The translations under genes were made by a program, and so were the position numbers. DNA of 64,000 nt from Streptomyces sp. SID8374 (GTDB lineage Bacteria > Actinomycetota > Actinomycetes > Streptomycetales > Streptomycetaceae): contig NZ_WWGH01000001.1 of the NCBI RefSeq assembly GCF_009865135.1, forward strand, positions 4,898,001 to 4,962,000, written 5' to 3'. Below the pieces are notes generated by a model. The model made no database searches, was not told the DNA's origin, and worked only from the letters and a program-made list of their open reading frames with translations. This document shows, piece after piece, positions 16,267 to 25,275 of this stretch (within the stretch, counting starts at the first letter, position 1; each line of letters begins with the position of its first letter).

Positions 16267-16474
16267 GGAAGAACCCTCCGGGAGCGGGGATTGGGGTCGG
16301 CCGGCTTGACTGTCGGTCTGACCCGGCCGGGTACGGTCCACCGGCCCCGGCCATCGTAGCGACGCTTTGTCGGTTCGTTCGCGCCGGGGCCTCTGGTGTG
16401 ATCAAAGTGGCAATCAAACAGGCACGTACGGGCTAGAGCGGCCCTTTCCCGGGCGCTGTCCCCGAGGCCTTCCC

Positions 16475-16495
16475 GACCCGGGCACCGCCCGGGTC
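16475..16495. terminator. Hairpin at the end of the OHCU decarboxylase-like gene
   Basis: An 8-bp perfect stem GACCCGGG/CCCGGGTC with loop CACCG; it overlaps the TGA of the minus-strand gene at 16494. It separates that gene from the sdh promoter. Confidence 0.55.
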
Positions 16496-17018
16496 ACCAG
16501 CCCTCGGCCACCAGCTCGGTCAGCCTGCTCCGGGCCAGTCGCCGCAGCTCGTCGGCGGTCACCGCCCGCTCCTCGTCCACCTCGTGCGTCAGCCGGACCC
16601 GGATGGAGGCCAGGACCTGGTCCACCTCCTGCGAGGGCGGGCAGGTGTCCAGGCAGATCACGAAGGAATGGCCGAATCTGCTCTCGTACGCCGCGTGCGC
16701 CGCCCGCAGCGCGAGGTGGGCGGCGCGGGGCGCGTCGTGGTGCAGGCAGGGGGCGGGCTCGGCGGCGAGCGCTTCGGCGATGTCGCGGGGGGCCAGGTCG
16801 TACCCCGCCTCGTCGGAGGCGGCCAGCAGGGACGCCAGGTCCGGGAAGGGGCGGTGGGCGGCCATGCGGTGGGCCCAGCGGCGGCTGCCGCAGCACTCCA
16901 GGAGCGCGGCCTCGGCGGTGGTGAAGGGCGCCTCGTTGAACCGGGCGAGACCGGCCGCCAGGTCGGCGGGGGATACGCCGAAGGCACCGCCGACCTGCGG
17001 CGGACGGCGGTGCTGCAC
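16494..17018 (-). CDS. 2-oxo-4-hydroxy-4-carboxy-5-ureidoimidazoline decarboxylase-like protein
   Basis: 174 residues from a GTG at 17018. The family pattern is visible: FNEAPFTTAEAALLECCGSRRWAHRMAAHRPF (here in parts: ALLECCGSRRWAHRMAAHRP), a helical middle, and RFGHSFVICLDTCPPSQEVD, equivalent to the FG..F..C segment of UraD. UraD performs the last step of uric acid oxidation to S-allantoin. No uricase or 5-hydroxyisourate hydrolase gene is beside it, and the catalytic histidine context differs from classical HPRIG, so the reaction is uncertain. It is transcribed alone. Confidence 0.7.
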   Translation of the reverse strand: MQHRRPPQVGGAFGVSPADLAAGLARFNEAPFTTAEAALLECCGSRRWAHRMAAHRPFPDLASLLAASDEAGYDLAPRDIAEALAAEPAPCLHHDAPRAAHLALRAAHAAYESRFGHSFVICLDTCPPSQEVDQVLASIRVRLTHEVDEERAVTADELRRLARSRLTELVAEGW

Positions 17019-17505
17019 GGGTATGGCGCAGGGCCCGGCCGGGGGCGTGGACTGCGTGGGCAGGCCGGCGGGGGACTCGCTGGACCTGGACAGCGTGGAC
17101 TCCTCGAATCAACGACATCTATGACCCCGGAGACGGGCAGGAGGGCAACAAGGTTGCCCGACCGGGGCGTGTACGAGATGAAACCGAGACGTACATGGGG
17201 TGGGAGTGTGGCGTTCCCGGGTGGAGGTGAAGGGGTTCTCGGGGTGGAAGTGAAGAGAGGGACGAATGTGCCGCAACGCTAGCGAGATCGGTCGGCGGCC
17301 GTCCGGGGGAACGGCCAAAAATCACCCGAACGGGAGAGTTTCGGAACGTTTGACGGCCGCCTGACCTGCGAGGTCCGGGGTTCTGTACGCTCCGCGCTCG
17401 TTCTCGGTGGGCAGACCGGCGGTAAAAATGTTAGCCTTTCAGCCTATCCACTCACCCTTGACCCTCTACCTGTCCCCTGGCCCCTATTCCGGAGGAATCT
17501 GACCG
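17019..17505. other. Intergenic region, about 490 bp
   Basis: No convincing gene. Two overlapping minus-strand open frames of about 68 codons near 17109-17325 have no family look and no good ribosome site. A hairpin GGCCGT-8 nt-ACGGCC followed by AAAAA lies at 17297-17321. The last 150 bp (TTTCGGAACG, TAAAAATG, TTGACCC) are probably the promoter and leader of the hexosaminidase, whose ribosome site GGAGGA is near 17491. Confidence 0.4.
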
Positions 17506-19116
17506 ATGTCGCCCACGCGAGGTGCCCTCGTCACCGGCGCGGCTGTCACCGCCGCGGCCGCCGTCGTCCTCACCGTCGTCGTCTGGCCGGAAGGCTCCGG
17601 GAGCCACCCCTCCCGCGACGCGGCGTCACCGTCCGGGACCTCCGCCACGGCGGCCGCCCCGTCGCCCTCCCGCAGCTATCCGCTCTCCACCACGCCGAGC
17701 ACCATCCCGGCGGTCCGCGAGCACACCGCCGCGCGCGGGCCCGGCTGGCAGCCGGGCAAGGGCAGCTCCGTCGTCATAGCCAAGGGCAGCCAGCTGCTCG
17801 CCGACGAGGCCCAGCTGCTCGCCAAGGAGCTGAAGCTGCCCTACCGGGGGGCCCAGGCGCCCCGCGCGGGGGACGTGGAGCTGGCGCTCGGCGCGAAGGA
17901 CCAGGGGCCCGCGGAGTCGTACACGCTCACCGTGCGCGACCGGAAGGTGAAGATCACCGGCCCCGACGAGTCGGGCGTGTTCTACGGCACCCGCACCCTC
18001 AAGCAGTCGCTCAAGGCCGACAGGACCGTGCCGGAGGGCGTCGTCAACGACCGGCCCGACCGGCCGCAGCGCGGGCTCAACCTCGACATCGCCCGTAAGC
18101 ACTACAGCGCGGGGTGGATCGAGGACCGCATACGGGAGATGGGCGACCTCAAGCTCAACCAGCTCGGCCTGCACTTCTCCGACGACCAGGCGTTCCGGAT
18201 CGAGTCGAAGACCCACCCCGAGGTCGTCTCGGACGAGGCCCTCACCCAGGACGAGGTCCGCCGCATCGTCGGCCTCGCCAACAGCCTGCACATCGAGGTC
18301 GTCCCCGAGATCGACTCGCCCGGGCACCTCGGCGCGGTGCTGCGCGCTCACCCCGACCTCCAGCTCCGCAACACCCAGGGCCGCGAATCGCGGGGGTCCA
18401 TCGACATCTCCAAGCCGGGCGCGGCGAAGCTGGTCGACGAGCTGCTGGACGAGTACACCGAGCTGTTCCCCGGCAAGTTCTGGCACCTGGGCGCGGACGA
18501 GTACCAGGCGCTGATGGTCAGCGACCCGGCCGCCTCCTACCCGCAGCTCCAGCGGGCCGCCGAGCAGAAGCACGGCTCCGGCGCCACCATCGAGGACCTC
18601 GCCACGGGGTGGCTGAACGACCGGGCCGAGGTGGTGGAGCCCAAGGGCCGCACCGCCAAGGCGTGGAACGACGGGCTCTTCCGCGACTCGAAGGTCAAGG
18701 CCGCCAAGAACATCGAGATCGAATACTGGACCGGCAAGGAGATCGGTGCCCGGCCGCCGCAGGAGTACCTCGCCGAGGGCTACAAGATGCTCAACCTCAA
18801 CGACGAGTTCCTGTACTACGTGCTCGGCGAGCCGAACCAGTTCGTCTACCCGACCGGCAAGCGGATCTACGAGCAGTGGACCCCGATGGTCCTGCGCGGC
18901 ACCGAGCCGGTGGCGGAGCGCTACTCGCCGCAGATCCTCGGCGGCCGGTTCGCCGTCTGGGGCGACCTGCCCAACGCCCAGACCACCCAGCAGGTCGCCG
19001 ACGGCATCCGGATGCCGCTCGTGGCGACCTCGCAGAAGCTGTGGGACCCGCGGAAGCCGGAGCTGACCTGGGCACAGTTCCAGGAGCTGGCGGGCCGGAC
19101 GGGCAGCGCGGGCTGA
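17506..19116 (+). CDS. Secreted beta-N-acetylhexosaminidase (GH20)
   Basis: 536 residues with a signal-anchor (GALVTGAAVTAAAAVVLTVVVW), a Ser/Pro/Ala-rich linker, a GH20b-like small domain (about 85-175) and the GH20 barrel. The barrel carries RGLNLDIARKHY, NQLGLHFSDDQAFRIES, VVPEIDSPGHL and the catalytic pair in FWHLGADEY (Asp331-Glu332). It would release terminal GlcNAc/GalNAc by substrate-assisted catalysis, for example from chitin fragments or wall glycans. The ATG at 17506 has GGAGGA about 10 nt upstream. It is monocistronic. Confidence 0.92.
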   Translation: MSPTRGALVTGAAVTAAAAVVLTVVVWPEGSGSHPSRDAASPSGTSATAAAPSPSRSYPLSTTPSTIPAVREHTAARGPGWQPGKGSSVVIAKGSQLLADEAQLLAKELKLPYRGAQAPRAGDVELALGAKDQGPAESYTLTVRDRKVKITGPDESGVFYGTRTLKQSLKADRTVPEGVVNDRPDRPQRGLNLDIARKHYSAGWIEDRIREMGDLKLNQLGLHFSDDQAFRIESKTHPEVVSDEALTQDEVRRIVGLANSLHIEVVPEIDSPGHLGAVLRAHPDLQLRNTQGRESRGSIDISKPGAAKLVDELLDEYTELFPGKFWHLGADEYQALMVSDPAASYPQLQRAAEQKHGSGATIEDLATGWLNDRAEVVEPKGRTAKAWNDGLFRDSKVKAAKNIEIEYWTGKEIGARPPQEYLAEGYKMLNLNDEFLYYVLGEPNQFVYPTGKRIYEQWTPMVLRGTEPVAERYSPQILGGRFAVWGDLPNAQTTQQVADGIRMPLVATSQKLWDPRKPELTWAQFQELAGRTGSAG

Positions 19117-19253
19117 CGGCACCCGGGCCGGCCGGCGGAACGTAAGCCCGTGGACATCGGAGCCGTGCGCGGGCTACCGTCCGCCGACCGCGCGCTCCTG
19201 GGGAGGGACGTGAGAGGTCACCGACCACGACCACGCCCCGGGGGGAACGCCTC

Positions 19254-20060
19254 ATGCTCTGTACCCGATGCCGCATCAGAACGGCCGTCACCGACGAAGA
19301 CCTCTGCACTTTCTGCTCGGGCACCCGGCCCCCGCTGCCCGGCTACCTGGCGCCCCGGGCCACCGGCCCCGGCGGCTGGGGCGTCGGCGACTGGCCGCGC
19401 TCACCGGTCGGCCTGTCCTGGGCGGTGACCGCGCTGCTCGGTACGGTCATCGCCACCGACCTGGCCGCCTTCGCCTCCGGGCTCCACCTGCACGGGCTGT
19501 GGGCGGGGTACGCGGACGGCGGCGACCGGGCCGTTCTCGGCAGCCGGGGCGACTGGGCCGAAGTGCTCTACGGCGCCACCGCGGTCGCCCAGCTCATCGC
19601 CTTCCTCGCCACCGCCGTCGTCTTCGTCGTCTGGTTCCACCGCACCAGCCGGAACGCCGAGGTCTTCGACCCGACCGCCCTCACGATGGGCCCGGGTTGG
19701 TCGGTGGGCGGCTGGTTCGTCCCCGTGGCCAATTTGTGGTTCCCCTACCGGGTCGCCGCCGGGAGCTGGAGGGCCAGCACCCCCGTGGGCCCGGAGGGTG
19801 CCCGGCTCCCGGTCTCACGGGCACCGCTCAACCTCTGGTGGGCCGCATGGGTCGCGGCCGTGGCCCTGGACCGGATCGCCGCACGGATGTGGGGCCTGGC
19901 CGAGGAGCCGGGGGAGATCGTGGGCGGCCTCGCCCTGGTGATGGCCGCCGACGCGCTCGACATCGCCGCCGCCGTACTGGCCATCCTCTTCGTCCGCGCC
20001 CTGAACCGGATGCAGGTGGAGCGCGCGGCGCTCCGCGCACCGCAGCCCGTCGCCGTGTAG
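19254..20060 (+). CDS. DUF4328 domain membrane protein with N-terminal zinc ribbon
   Basis: 268 residues. The first 25 hold two CxxC pairs (CTRC and CTFC), a small zinc ribbon. The remainder is the DUF4328 pattern: four or five membrane helices, with the diagnostic VVWFHRTSRNAEVFDP, GPGWSVGGWFVPVANLWFPYRV and LNLWWAAWVAA segments. Function unknown in the family. ATG at 19254 follows a purine-rich GGGGGGAAC. It is followed by an unrelated hypothetical gene after 75 bp. Confidence 0.82.
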   Translation: MLCTRCRIRTAVTDEDLCTFCSGTRPPLPGYLAPRATGPGGWGVGDWPRSPVGLSWAVTALLGTVIATDLAAFASGLHLHGLWAGYADGGDRAVLGSRGDWAEVLYGATAVAQLIAFLATAVVFVVWFHRTSRNAEVFDPTALTMGPGWSVGGWFVPVANLWFPYRVAAGSWRASTPVGPEGARLPVSRAPLNLWWAAWVAAVALDRIAARMWGLAEEPGEIVGGLALVMAADALDIAAAVLAILFVRALNRMQVERAALRAPQPVAV

Positions 20061-20135
20061 CCGGGGCCGGCTGACGCCGATAGTGACGCTTTTCAGCCAT
20101 TCGGCGCAGTACGCGGTAGACCGAGGGAGACGTCG

Positions 20136-20717
20136 ATGAGTCTGCTGGAACTGATCGAACGCGCCGACGAGCGAGCGCTCGCCGCCAGTGCCGTGGCCTG
20201 CCTGGACCGCTGCCTGCCGCTGCTGGCGGGACCGGACGGGCCCGAACCGCTGCGCCCGCTCTGGGCGAGCTGTGAGGACGGGCGGGAATGGGCCATTCGC
20301 CTCGCGGCCGTCCGTACGGGGCTGGACAAGGAGGCCGTCACCGATGGACCGGCCGCACGGGTGCGCGCGATGCTGGGGGCCGCCCCCTCCGACTTCGCCC
20401 CCGCCCCGCTGCGGGAGTGGGCGGACGCCTGCTCGCTGGTCGCGCTGGAGATCCACGGCCGGTTCGACGCCCCGGACGGGGAGGTCCCGCAGGACGCGGC
20501 CGACCTGCTGAAGGCGGCGCGCGCCGGAGAGCCGGGCGGCGTGGGCCCGCTGGTGGCGGGGGAGCTGGAGCGCCAGGTGCGCATCCTGGAGATCCTGGAG
20601 GAGACCACCGGCACGACGGGCAGCGGCGCCGGGGTACGCAAGGCCCTGGACCTGTCGGTCGAGGGCCGCCGGGTCCTGCGCGCGGTGATGTCGCGGCGGG
20701 CCCGCATCAGGGGCTGA
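20136..20717 (+). CDS. Hypothetical protein
   Basis: 193 residues, start ATG at 20136 with GAGGGAG 8-9 nt upstream. It looks all-helical and soluble: LLELIERADERALAASAVACLDRCLPLL, WADACSLVALEIHGRFD, AGELERQVRILEILEETTG. No membrane segment, no motif that I recognise. Codon use is like its neighbours. It is convergent with the 95-residue gene that ends 4 bp away at 20722. Confidence 0.6.
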   Translation: MSLLELIERADERALAASAVACLDRCLPLLAGPDGPEPLRPLWASCEDGREWAIRLAAVRTGLDKEAVTDGPAARVRAMLGAAPSDFAPAPLREWADACSLVALEIHGRFDAPDGEVPQDAADLLKAARAGEPGGVGPLVAGELERQVRILEILEETTGTTGSGAGVRKALDLSVEGRRVLRAVMSRRARIRG

Positions 20718-20721
20718 CCGG

Positions 20722-21009
20722 TCAGGACCCGGCCTGCGCTCCGCCTCCCTGACGGATGCGGTCGAGGATCTCGTGGTGCAGGGCCTCCAGTCCGGCCGGA
20801 GGCAGCGGGACGGGGCTGCCGGTGAGGACGTACCACTCCTCCGCGCCGGTGTACTGGACGGCGATCTCCGCGCGCCCGTCGGGCCGCAGCGTGGTGGAGA
20901 CCGTCAGCTCACCGGTGACGACCCCCACCTCGTCGGTCATCGCGCCGCCGGGGCCCGCCTTGACGTCGTCCACGAACTGCTGAGGCTGTGCCGGGTCAGG
21001 TCCGCTCAT
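20722..21009 (-). CDS. Small hypothetical protein
   Basis: 95 residues, ATG at 21009 with GGAAGA about 7 nt upstream. The sequence has a beta-rich centre (VGVVTGELTVSTTLRPDGRAEIAVQYTG) followed by EEWYVLTGSPVPLPPAGLEALHHEILDRIRQ, a pattern of a small single-domain protein. It starts 13 bp downstream of the HNH nuclease stop and is probably co-transcribed with it; an immunity or accessory role is speculation only. Confidence 0.55.
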   Translation of the reverse strand: MSGPDPAQPQQFVDDVKAGPGGAMTDEVGVVTGELTVSTTLRPDGRAEIAVQYTGAEEWYVLTGSPVPLPPAGLEALHHEILDRIRQGGGAQAGS

Positions 21010-21022
21010 GAGGTTCTTCCGT

Positions 21023-21745
21023 TCATGGGTTACAGGTGTCCAGCATCTCCGTCAGCATGCCCTTCTCCGCCTCCGTGACGGAGAGCTCGTACGACGCCTT
21101 CACCGACACCCAAGCACGGGAGTAGGTGCACCAGTACGCCTTGGACGGCGGCTGCCACTCGTCCGGCCCCTGGTCGCCCTTGGAGCGGTTCGACGACGCC
21201 GACACCGCCAGCAGCTGAGGGCGGGTCAGGTCGTTGGCGAACTCCTTGCGCTTCTCCTGCGTCCAGCTCCTGGCCCCGGAGCGCCAGGCGTTGGCGAGCG
21301 GGACCATGTGGTCGATGTCCAGGTCGCGGGCCTCGCTGAACTCCTCGTCGTCGTAGACGCTGGTCCACTTCCCGGAGACGGCCCGGCACTGCGGGTCCCG
21401 TTCGACATCGGTGCCGTCCCGCTCCAGCACGGTCTCCCGGGTGTCACAGGACTCGCCCTGCGCGGCCCAGTGGGGGAACTTCGCCCGGCTGTAACCGGAC
21501 ATCGAACCGTGCGGGGCCACCTTCAGCCCGGCCAGCTCCTCCCTGGCCTGCCCGGCGGACGGTATGCCCGGCAGGTTCGTGTCGTCGGCCGCCGCACCGC
21601 CGCCTGCCCCGGCCGAGGCCGAGGCGGACGGCTTCCCGTCGCCCGGCTCGGGCGTCGTCGCGTCCTCGATCGCCGCGCATCCGGCCACCAGGAGGACGAC
21701 TCCGGCCGCCAGCCCCCGTCGCCACCAGTTCTGCCGACTCGTCAT
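21023..21745 (-). CDS. Secreted HNH-type nuclease lipoprotein (DUF1524/GmrSD-like)
   Basis: About 240 residues from the ATG at 21745. The N-terminus is a lipoprotein signal: WWRRGLAAGVVLLVAGCAA with the lipobox VAGC. After a Ser/Ala/Gly linker comes the domain with DLDIDHMVPLANAWRSGA, the His-metal nuclease core, and NDLTRPQLLAVSASSNRSKGD and PSKAYWCTYSRAWVSVK, which are typical of the streptomycete secreted HNH family. It should cut DNA outside the cell. Disulfide-capable cysteines are present (CDTRE, QCRA, WCTY, DTCNP). An alternative GTG at 21757 exists. A 95-residue gene follows in the same direction. Confidence 0.8.
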   Translation of the reverse strand: MTSRQNWWRRGLAAGVVLLVAGCAAIEDATTPEPGDGKPSASASAGAGGGAAADDTNLPGIPSAGQAREELAGLKVAPHGSMSGYSRAKFPHWAAQGESCDTRETVLERDGTDVERDPQCRAVSGKWTSVYDDEEFSEARDLDIDHMVPLANAWRSGARSWTQEKRKEFANDLTRPQLLAVSASSNRSKGDQGPDEWQPPSKAYWCTYSRAWVSVKASYELSVTEAEKGMLTEMLDTCNP

Positions 21746-21860
21746 GACCTGGCCCACCCCACGCAGTTCGCCGCTGATTCCCTTGGTCCGCGCAGCCTAT
21801 CGGCCCCCACCCCCTCTCACGGCGCCGTCGCCGAGCCCCGCCCGGCGACGGACCGAGCCG

Positions 21861-23036
21861 TTACCGGGAGGCCGCCGACAGGATCACGTCCACGAGCCTC
21901 TCCGCAGCGTCCGGGCGCCCGTGCGCCCTGGCGGCCGAGGCCATCGCCTCCCGGCGCGCCGGGTCGTCGAGGAGCGGGCCGACCGCCTCACGCAGCTGCG
22001 CGCCGGTGACGTCGCCGAGCAGGGCGACCGCCGCCCCGGACTCCTCCAAGTGGCGTGCGTTGTGGGCCTGTTCGTTCCCGGCCGCCGTCGCGAGCGGGAT
22101 GAATACGGCGGGCTTGCCCAGGGCGGTCAGCTCGGCCAGGGTGCCCGCACCGCTACGGGAGACCACCAGATCGGCCAGGGCCAGCACGTCCGGCAGCTCC
22201 GGTCCGACGAACGGGGTGAGGTGGTAGCGGGCGGCGAGCTCGGCGGGCAGCCCGGCGGCGCGGGCGGACAGCGCCGCGACATGGGCCGGGCCGCACTGGT
22301 GCACCACGTTGGCGCGCTCCAGCAGCCACGGCAGTTCACCGCCGACCACGTCGTTGATCTGCTGCGACCCCTGCGCCCCGCCGGTGACGTACACGGTCGG
22401 AAGGCGCCGGTCGAAGGCGTGGAGGCCGAGCGCGGTCACGGCCTTGTCCGGGTGGCCGGACAGGACCTCCGGCCGTACGGGGTTGCCGGTGACCACCGCC
22501 GCCGACCGCACGCCCTCCGGCAGGAGCGGCAGGGTCGACTCCGAGGACACGGCGATCCGCGCGGCGGAACCGGCGAGCTTCCGGTTGGCGAGGCCGAGCC
22601 GGACGGTCTGCTCGTGGAGGACCAGCGGGACCCGGCACATCCGGGCGGCGAGCCCGGCCGGCACGGCGACGTAACCGCCCGTGGCGAGGACGACGTCGGG
22701 CCCGAAGCCGGAGACCGCCTTGCGCGCCTGGGCGACCCCGAGCGGTACGCGCGCCATGTCCCGGACGTTGGCCGGTGACGCCATCTTCAGCGGGTTGGCG
22801 TGGCGCCGGATCTTGCCCGTGGCGACGGTGGTGAAGGGGATGCCCTCCGCGCTGGTGACCCGGGCCTCCAGGCCCTCGGCCGTGCCGATCCACAGGACGT
22901 CGAGGGTGCGGCCGGAGGCGGCCAGGCGGGCCTGCAAGGTGCGGATCGCGGTGAGAGCTGGGTAGGTGTGCCCGCCGGTGCCGCCCCCGGTGACGATCAG
23001 GCGGAAGGCGCGGGACTGCTGGGAAGCGATGTTCAC
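21861..23036 (-). CDS. MurG-like UDP-GlcNAc:undecaprenyl-P-P-MurNAc-pentapeptide transferase paralogue
   Basis: 391 residues from a GTG at 23036. The GT28 features of MurG are present: LIVTGGGTGGHTYPALTAIR (N-terminal Gly loop), PDVVLATGGYVAVPAGLAA, PLVLHEQTVRLGLANR, VVTGNPVRPEVL, YVTGGAQGSQQIND and the nucleotide-site VSRSGAGTLAEL. MurG makes lipid II at the inner face of the membrane. In Streptomyces the essential murG sits in the dcw cluster; this copy is beside an HNH nuclease and a sigma factor, so it is probably a second, specialised paralogue. Monocistronic; the promoter lies in 23037 onwards. Confidence 0.85.
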   Translation of the reverse strand: MNIASQQSRAFRLIVTGGGTGGHTYPALTAIRTLQARLAASGRTLDVLWIGTAEGLEARVTSAEGIPFTTVATGKIRRHANPLKMASPANVRDMARVPLGVAQARKAVSGFGPDVVLATGGYVAVPAGLAARMCRVPLVLHEQTVRLGLANRKLAGSAARIAVSSESTLPLLPEGVRSAAVVTGNPVRPEVLSGHPDKAVTALGLHAFDRRLPTVYVTGGAQGSQQINDVVGGELPWLLERANVVHQCGPAHVAALSARAAGLPAELAARYHLTPFVGPELPDVLALADLVVSRSGAGTLAELTALGKPAVFIPLATAAGNEQAHNARHLEESGAAVALLGDVTGAQLREAVGPLLDDPARREAMASAARAHGRPDAAERLVDVILSAASR

Positions 23037-23377
23037 GCGGGGCAGCGTAGTGGCCGGCGCACTCAGTGATCATCGCGGCGGCGGCCTGCGCCGCGGGGGC
23101 GCCCGTGACCTGGGCGTGGGGAGGAGGAGCGACGACCGGGGCCGCCACCCCCCACAGGAGAGGCCCCGGCCGTCTTCCACGGGGTCGCAGCACGACCCCG
23201 TACTCATCTCAGCGCCGCGCCTGCGTTTTCTGTCACACCGCACCGAGGACCGCGAATTGTTGCGAGTTGTACAAGTCATGGACGTGACCCCTGCCGACCA
23301 CGTAGCGTGCTGAGTCGCGCAGAGTGGCGCAGCAGTGTGACCAGCTGCGATTGAGGACAGCAGGGCGGGTTGAGGGA
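23037..23377. other. Intergenic region between divergent murG-like and sigma-factor genes
   Basis: About 340 bp. It holds a 7-bp hairpin GGGGTCG-CAGCA-CGACCCC at 23181-23199 and GGGGCC/GGCCCC arms around 23138-23168. A relatively A+T-rich stretch (GAATTGTTGCGAGTTGTACAAG, near 23255) is the best candidate for the sigma-gene promoter. An in-frame GTG at 23324 could extend the sigma factor upstream. No small gene is convincing. Confidence 0.4.
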
Positions 23378-24157
23378 GTGCTGGGGGACGACGCGGAGCT
23401 GACCGCCGCGGTGCTCGCGGCACAGGACGGGGACGAGGACGCCTTCCGTGCTGTGTACCGCGCAGTACAGCCACGGCTGTTGGGCTACATACGGACGCTG
23501 GTGGGCGAGCCGGACGCCGAGGACGTGGCGTCGGAGGCCTGGCTGCAGATCGCGCGCGACCTCGACCGGTTCAGCGGTGACGCCGACCGCTTCAGGGGGT
23601 GGGCGGCCCGGATCGCCCGCAACCGGTCGCTGGACCATCTGCGGATGCGCAGCCGCCGCCCCGCGATCGGCGGCGACGAGACCGAGCTGACCGGCCGGCC
23701 CGCCGAGTCCGACACCGCCGGTGACGCCATGGAGGCGCTGGACACCGACCGCACCATGTCCCTCATCGCCCAGCTCCCGCAGGACCAGGCCGAGGCCGTC
23801 GTGCTGCGCGTCGTCGTCGGCCTGGACGCCAAGAGCGCCGCCCAGACCCTCGGCAAGCGCCCCGGCGCCGTACGCACCGCCGCCCACCGGGGCCTCAAGC
23901 GCCTCGCCGAACTCCTCGGTGCCGAACACCCCGACGCCCCCCGCCCCGCCGGTGCGCCCGCCCCCGGCGGCGGCCCCGAGGGGCCGGACCGGGCGCCGGG
24001 CCAGGGGTCCGGGAGCGACGCAGGTCAGGGCCAGGGCGGTGGTTCGGGGCTCGGTGCCGTACCCTCTCAGCGCCCCGGTAGGGGCGGTCCGGCGGCGCCG
24101 GCCGGGGTCACTCCCGGTGTGACGCATTCGCGACCGTGGACGCAGAGGGACATGTGA
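23378..24157 (+). CDS. ECF-like RNA polymerase sigma factor
   Basis: 259 residues from the GTG at 23378 (MLGDDAELTAAVLAAQDGDE); a start at 23324 is possible. Region 2 is LLGYIRTLVGEPDAEDVASEAWLQIARDLDRF and the -10 recognition stretch FRGWAARIARNRSLDHLR (given in part); region 4 is LPQDQAEAVVLRVVVGLDAKSAAQTLGKRPGAVRTAAHRGLKRLAELL. Unlike most ECF factors it has a C-terminal Gly/Pro-rich extension of about 70 residues. The stop codon overlaps the next start (TGATG), so it is co-translated with a membrane protein that is probably its anti-sigma partner. Confidence 0.85.
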   Translation: MLGDDAELTAAVLAAQDGDEDAFRAVYRAVQPRLLGYIRTLVGEPDAEDVASEAWLQIARDLDRFSGDADRFRGWAARIARNRSLDHLRMRSRRPAIGGDETELTGRPAESDTAGDAMEALDTDRTMSLIAQLPQDQAEAVVLRVVVGLDAKSAAQTLGKRPGAVRTAAHRGLKRLAELLGAEHPDAPRPAGAPAPGGGPEGPDRAPGQGSGSDAGQGQGGGSGLGAVPSQRPGRGGPAAPAGVTPGVTHSRPWTQRDM

Positions 24158-25275
24158 TGGCCGACGAGCAGTACGAGTGGCTCGACAAGGACGCGGCGGA
24201 GAAACTGCTCCGCGGCGAGCCGGTCGTACCCCTCGGCGACCAGGCCCGCGACGACGCCTTCCGGCTCGCCGAAGCACTCGGCGCGGCCCGCGCCACCCGC
24301 AGCGCCCCGGCCGGTGAACTCCCCGGCGAGGACGCCGTGCTCACCGCGTTCCGGCAGGCCGCCCGCACCGGCGGCGACCGGCTCGCCGGGCGGAGCGCGG
24401 GTCCCGCACTCCCCGGCCGCCCCGGAACGCTGCACTCCGTCCACATCGGCGCCGCCCCCGCCGTCCCGCCCCGCCGGCCGCGCTGGAGCCGCCCGGTCCG
24501 CTTCGGCCTGGCCGTCTCGCTCGCGGGCTGCGCGCTCGGCGGGGTGGCGGTCGCCGCCGGTACGGGGATGTTCCCGGGCCCCTTCGGCGGCCCGGACTCA
24601 CCCGCGCCCGCCTCCTCCGTATCGGCGGCGACCCCCGAACCGCTGATGTCCCGGCTGCCCGCCGACGACCCGTCCGCCGAGGCCGAACCCTCCCCGGTCG
24701 AGGAGCCCGAACCGCTCTCCTCGCCCGAGAGCCGGCAGCCCGCCGCGTCGGAGGAGCCCTCGGGAGCGACGCCCGGCGCAACCGCCCCGGCGCCGGACGG
24801 CGACCGTACGGGCGACGGGAACCGCCCGGGCGGCTCGGGCCGCACGGACGCGACCAAGGACCCGGCGACCGGCCGCGACGACCACCCCGGCGGCTCCGGC
24901 GGCAAGGACGAGGGCGGCACCTGGTACGAGAAGTCCGTCAAGGCCTGCAAGGCCTTCCGCGCCGGCACCCTCGACGAGCGGAGCCGGCGCCAGCTGATCG
25001 AGTTGGCCAAGGGCGAGGAGAACCTGGAGCGCTTCTGCGACCGGCTCCTCGGCGGTGGCTCCGGCGGTCCCGGTTCCGGGGGTTCCGGCGGCGGGGACCA
25101 CGACGGACCCGGTGACGGCGACGGCGGCTCGCTGCCGCCCGTCTCCTTCGAGCCCGCCCCGTCCGTCGCGGACAGCGACCGCCGGGCCGATGCCGGCGTA
25201 CGGGCGGAGGGCGTCGTTCCGCTGCGCCCGGCGACCCCCGCACCGACCGCACCGACAGCCGTGCTCACCCGCTGA
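24157..25275 (+). CDS. Single-pass membrane protein, probable anti-sigma partner
   Basis: 372 residues from the ATG at 24157, with AGAGGGA about 6 nt before it and a one-base overlap with the sigma gene. The cytoplasmic N-terminus (MADEQYEWLDKDAAEKLLRGE) is followed by one membrane helix at about residues 112-135 (FGLAVSLAGCALGGVAVAAG). The rest is an extracytoplasmic Pro/Ser/Glu/Gly-rich region with a conserved-looking island WYEKSVKACKAFRAGTLDER and FCDRLLGG. Known anti-sigma proteins pair a cytoplasmic helical domain with a membrane segment, but no zinc HxxxCxxC motif is seen, so the assignment depends on the gene pairing. Confidence 0.7.
   Translation: MADEQYEWLDKDAAEKLLRGEPVVPLGDQARDDAFRLAEALGAARATRSAPAGELPGEDAVLTAFRQAARTGGDRLAGRSAGPALPGRPGTLHSVHIGAAPAVPPRRPRWSRPVRFGLAVSLAGCALGGVAVAAGTGMFPGPFGGPDSPAPASSVSAATPEPLMSRLPADDPSAEAEPSPVEEPEPLSSPESRQPAASEEPSGATPGATAPAPDGDRTGDGNRPGGSGRTDATKDPATGRDDHPGGSGGKDEGGTWYEKSVKACKAFRAGTLDERSRRQLIELAKGEENLERFCDRLLGGGSGGPGSGGSGGGDHDGPGDGDGGSLPPVSFEPAPSVADSDRRADAGVRAEGVVPLRPATPAPTAPTAVLTR

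Noticed and set aside
17109..17325. Two overlapping minus-strand open frames of about 68 codons
   Set aside because: No ribosome site, no recognisable family, composition of random high-GC frames; region is more likely leader/promoter DNA.
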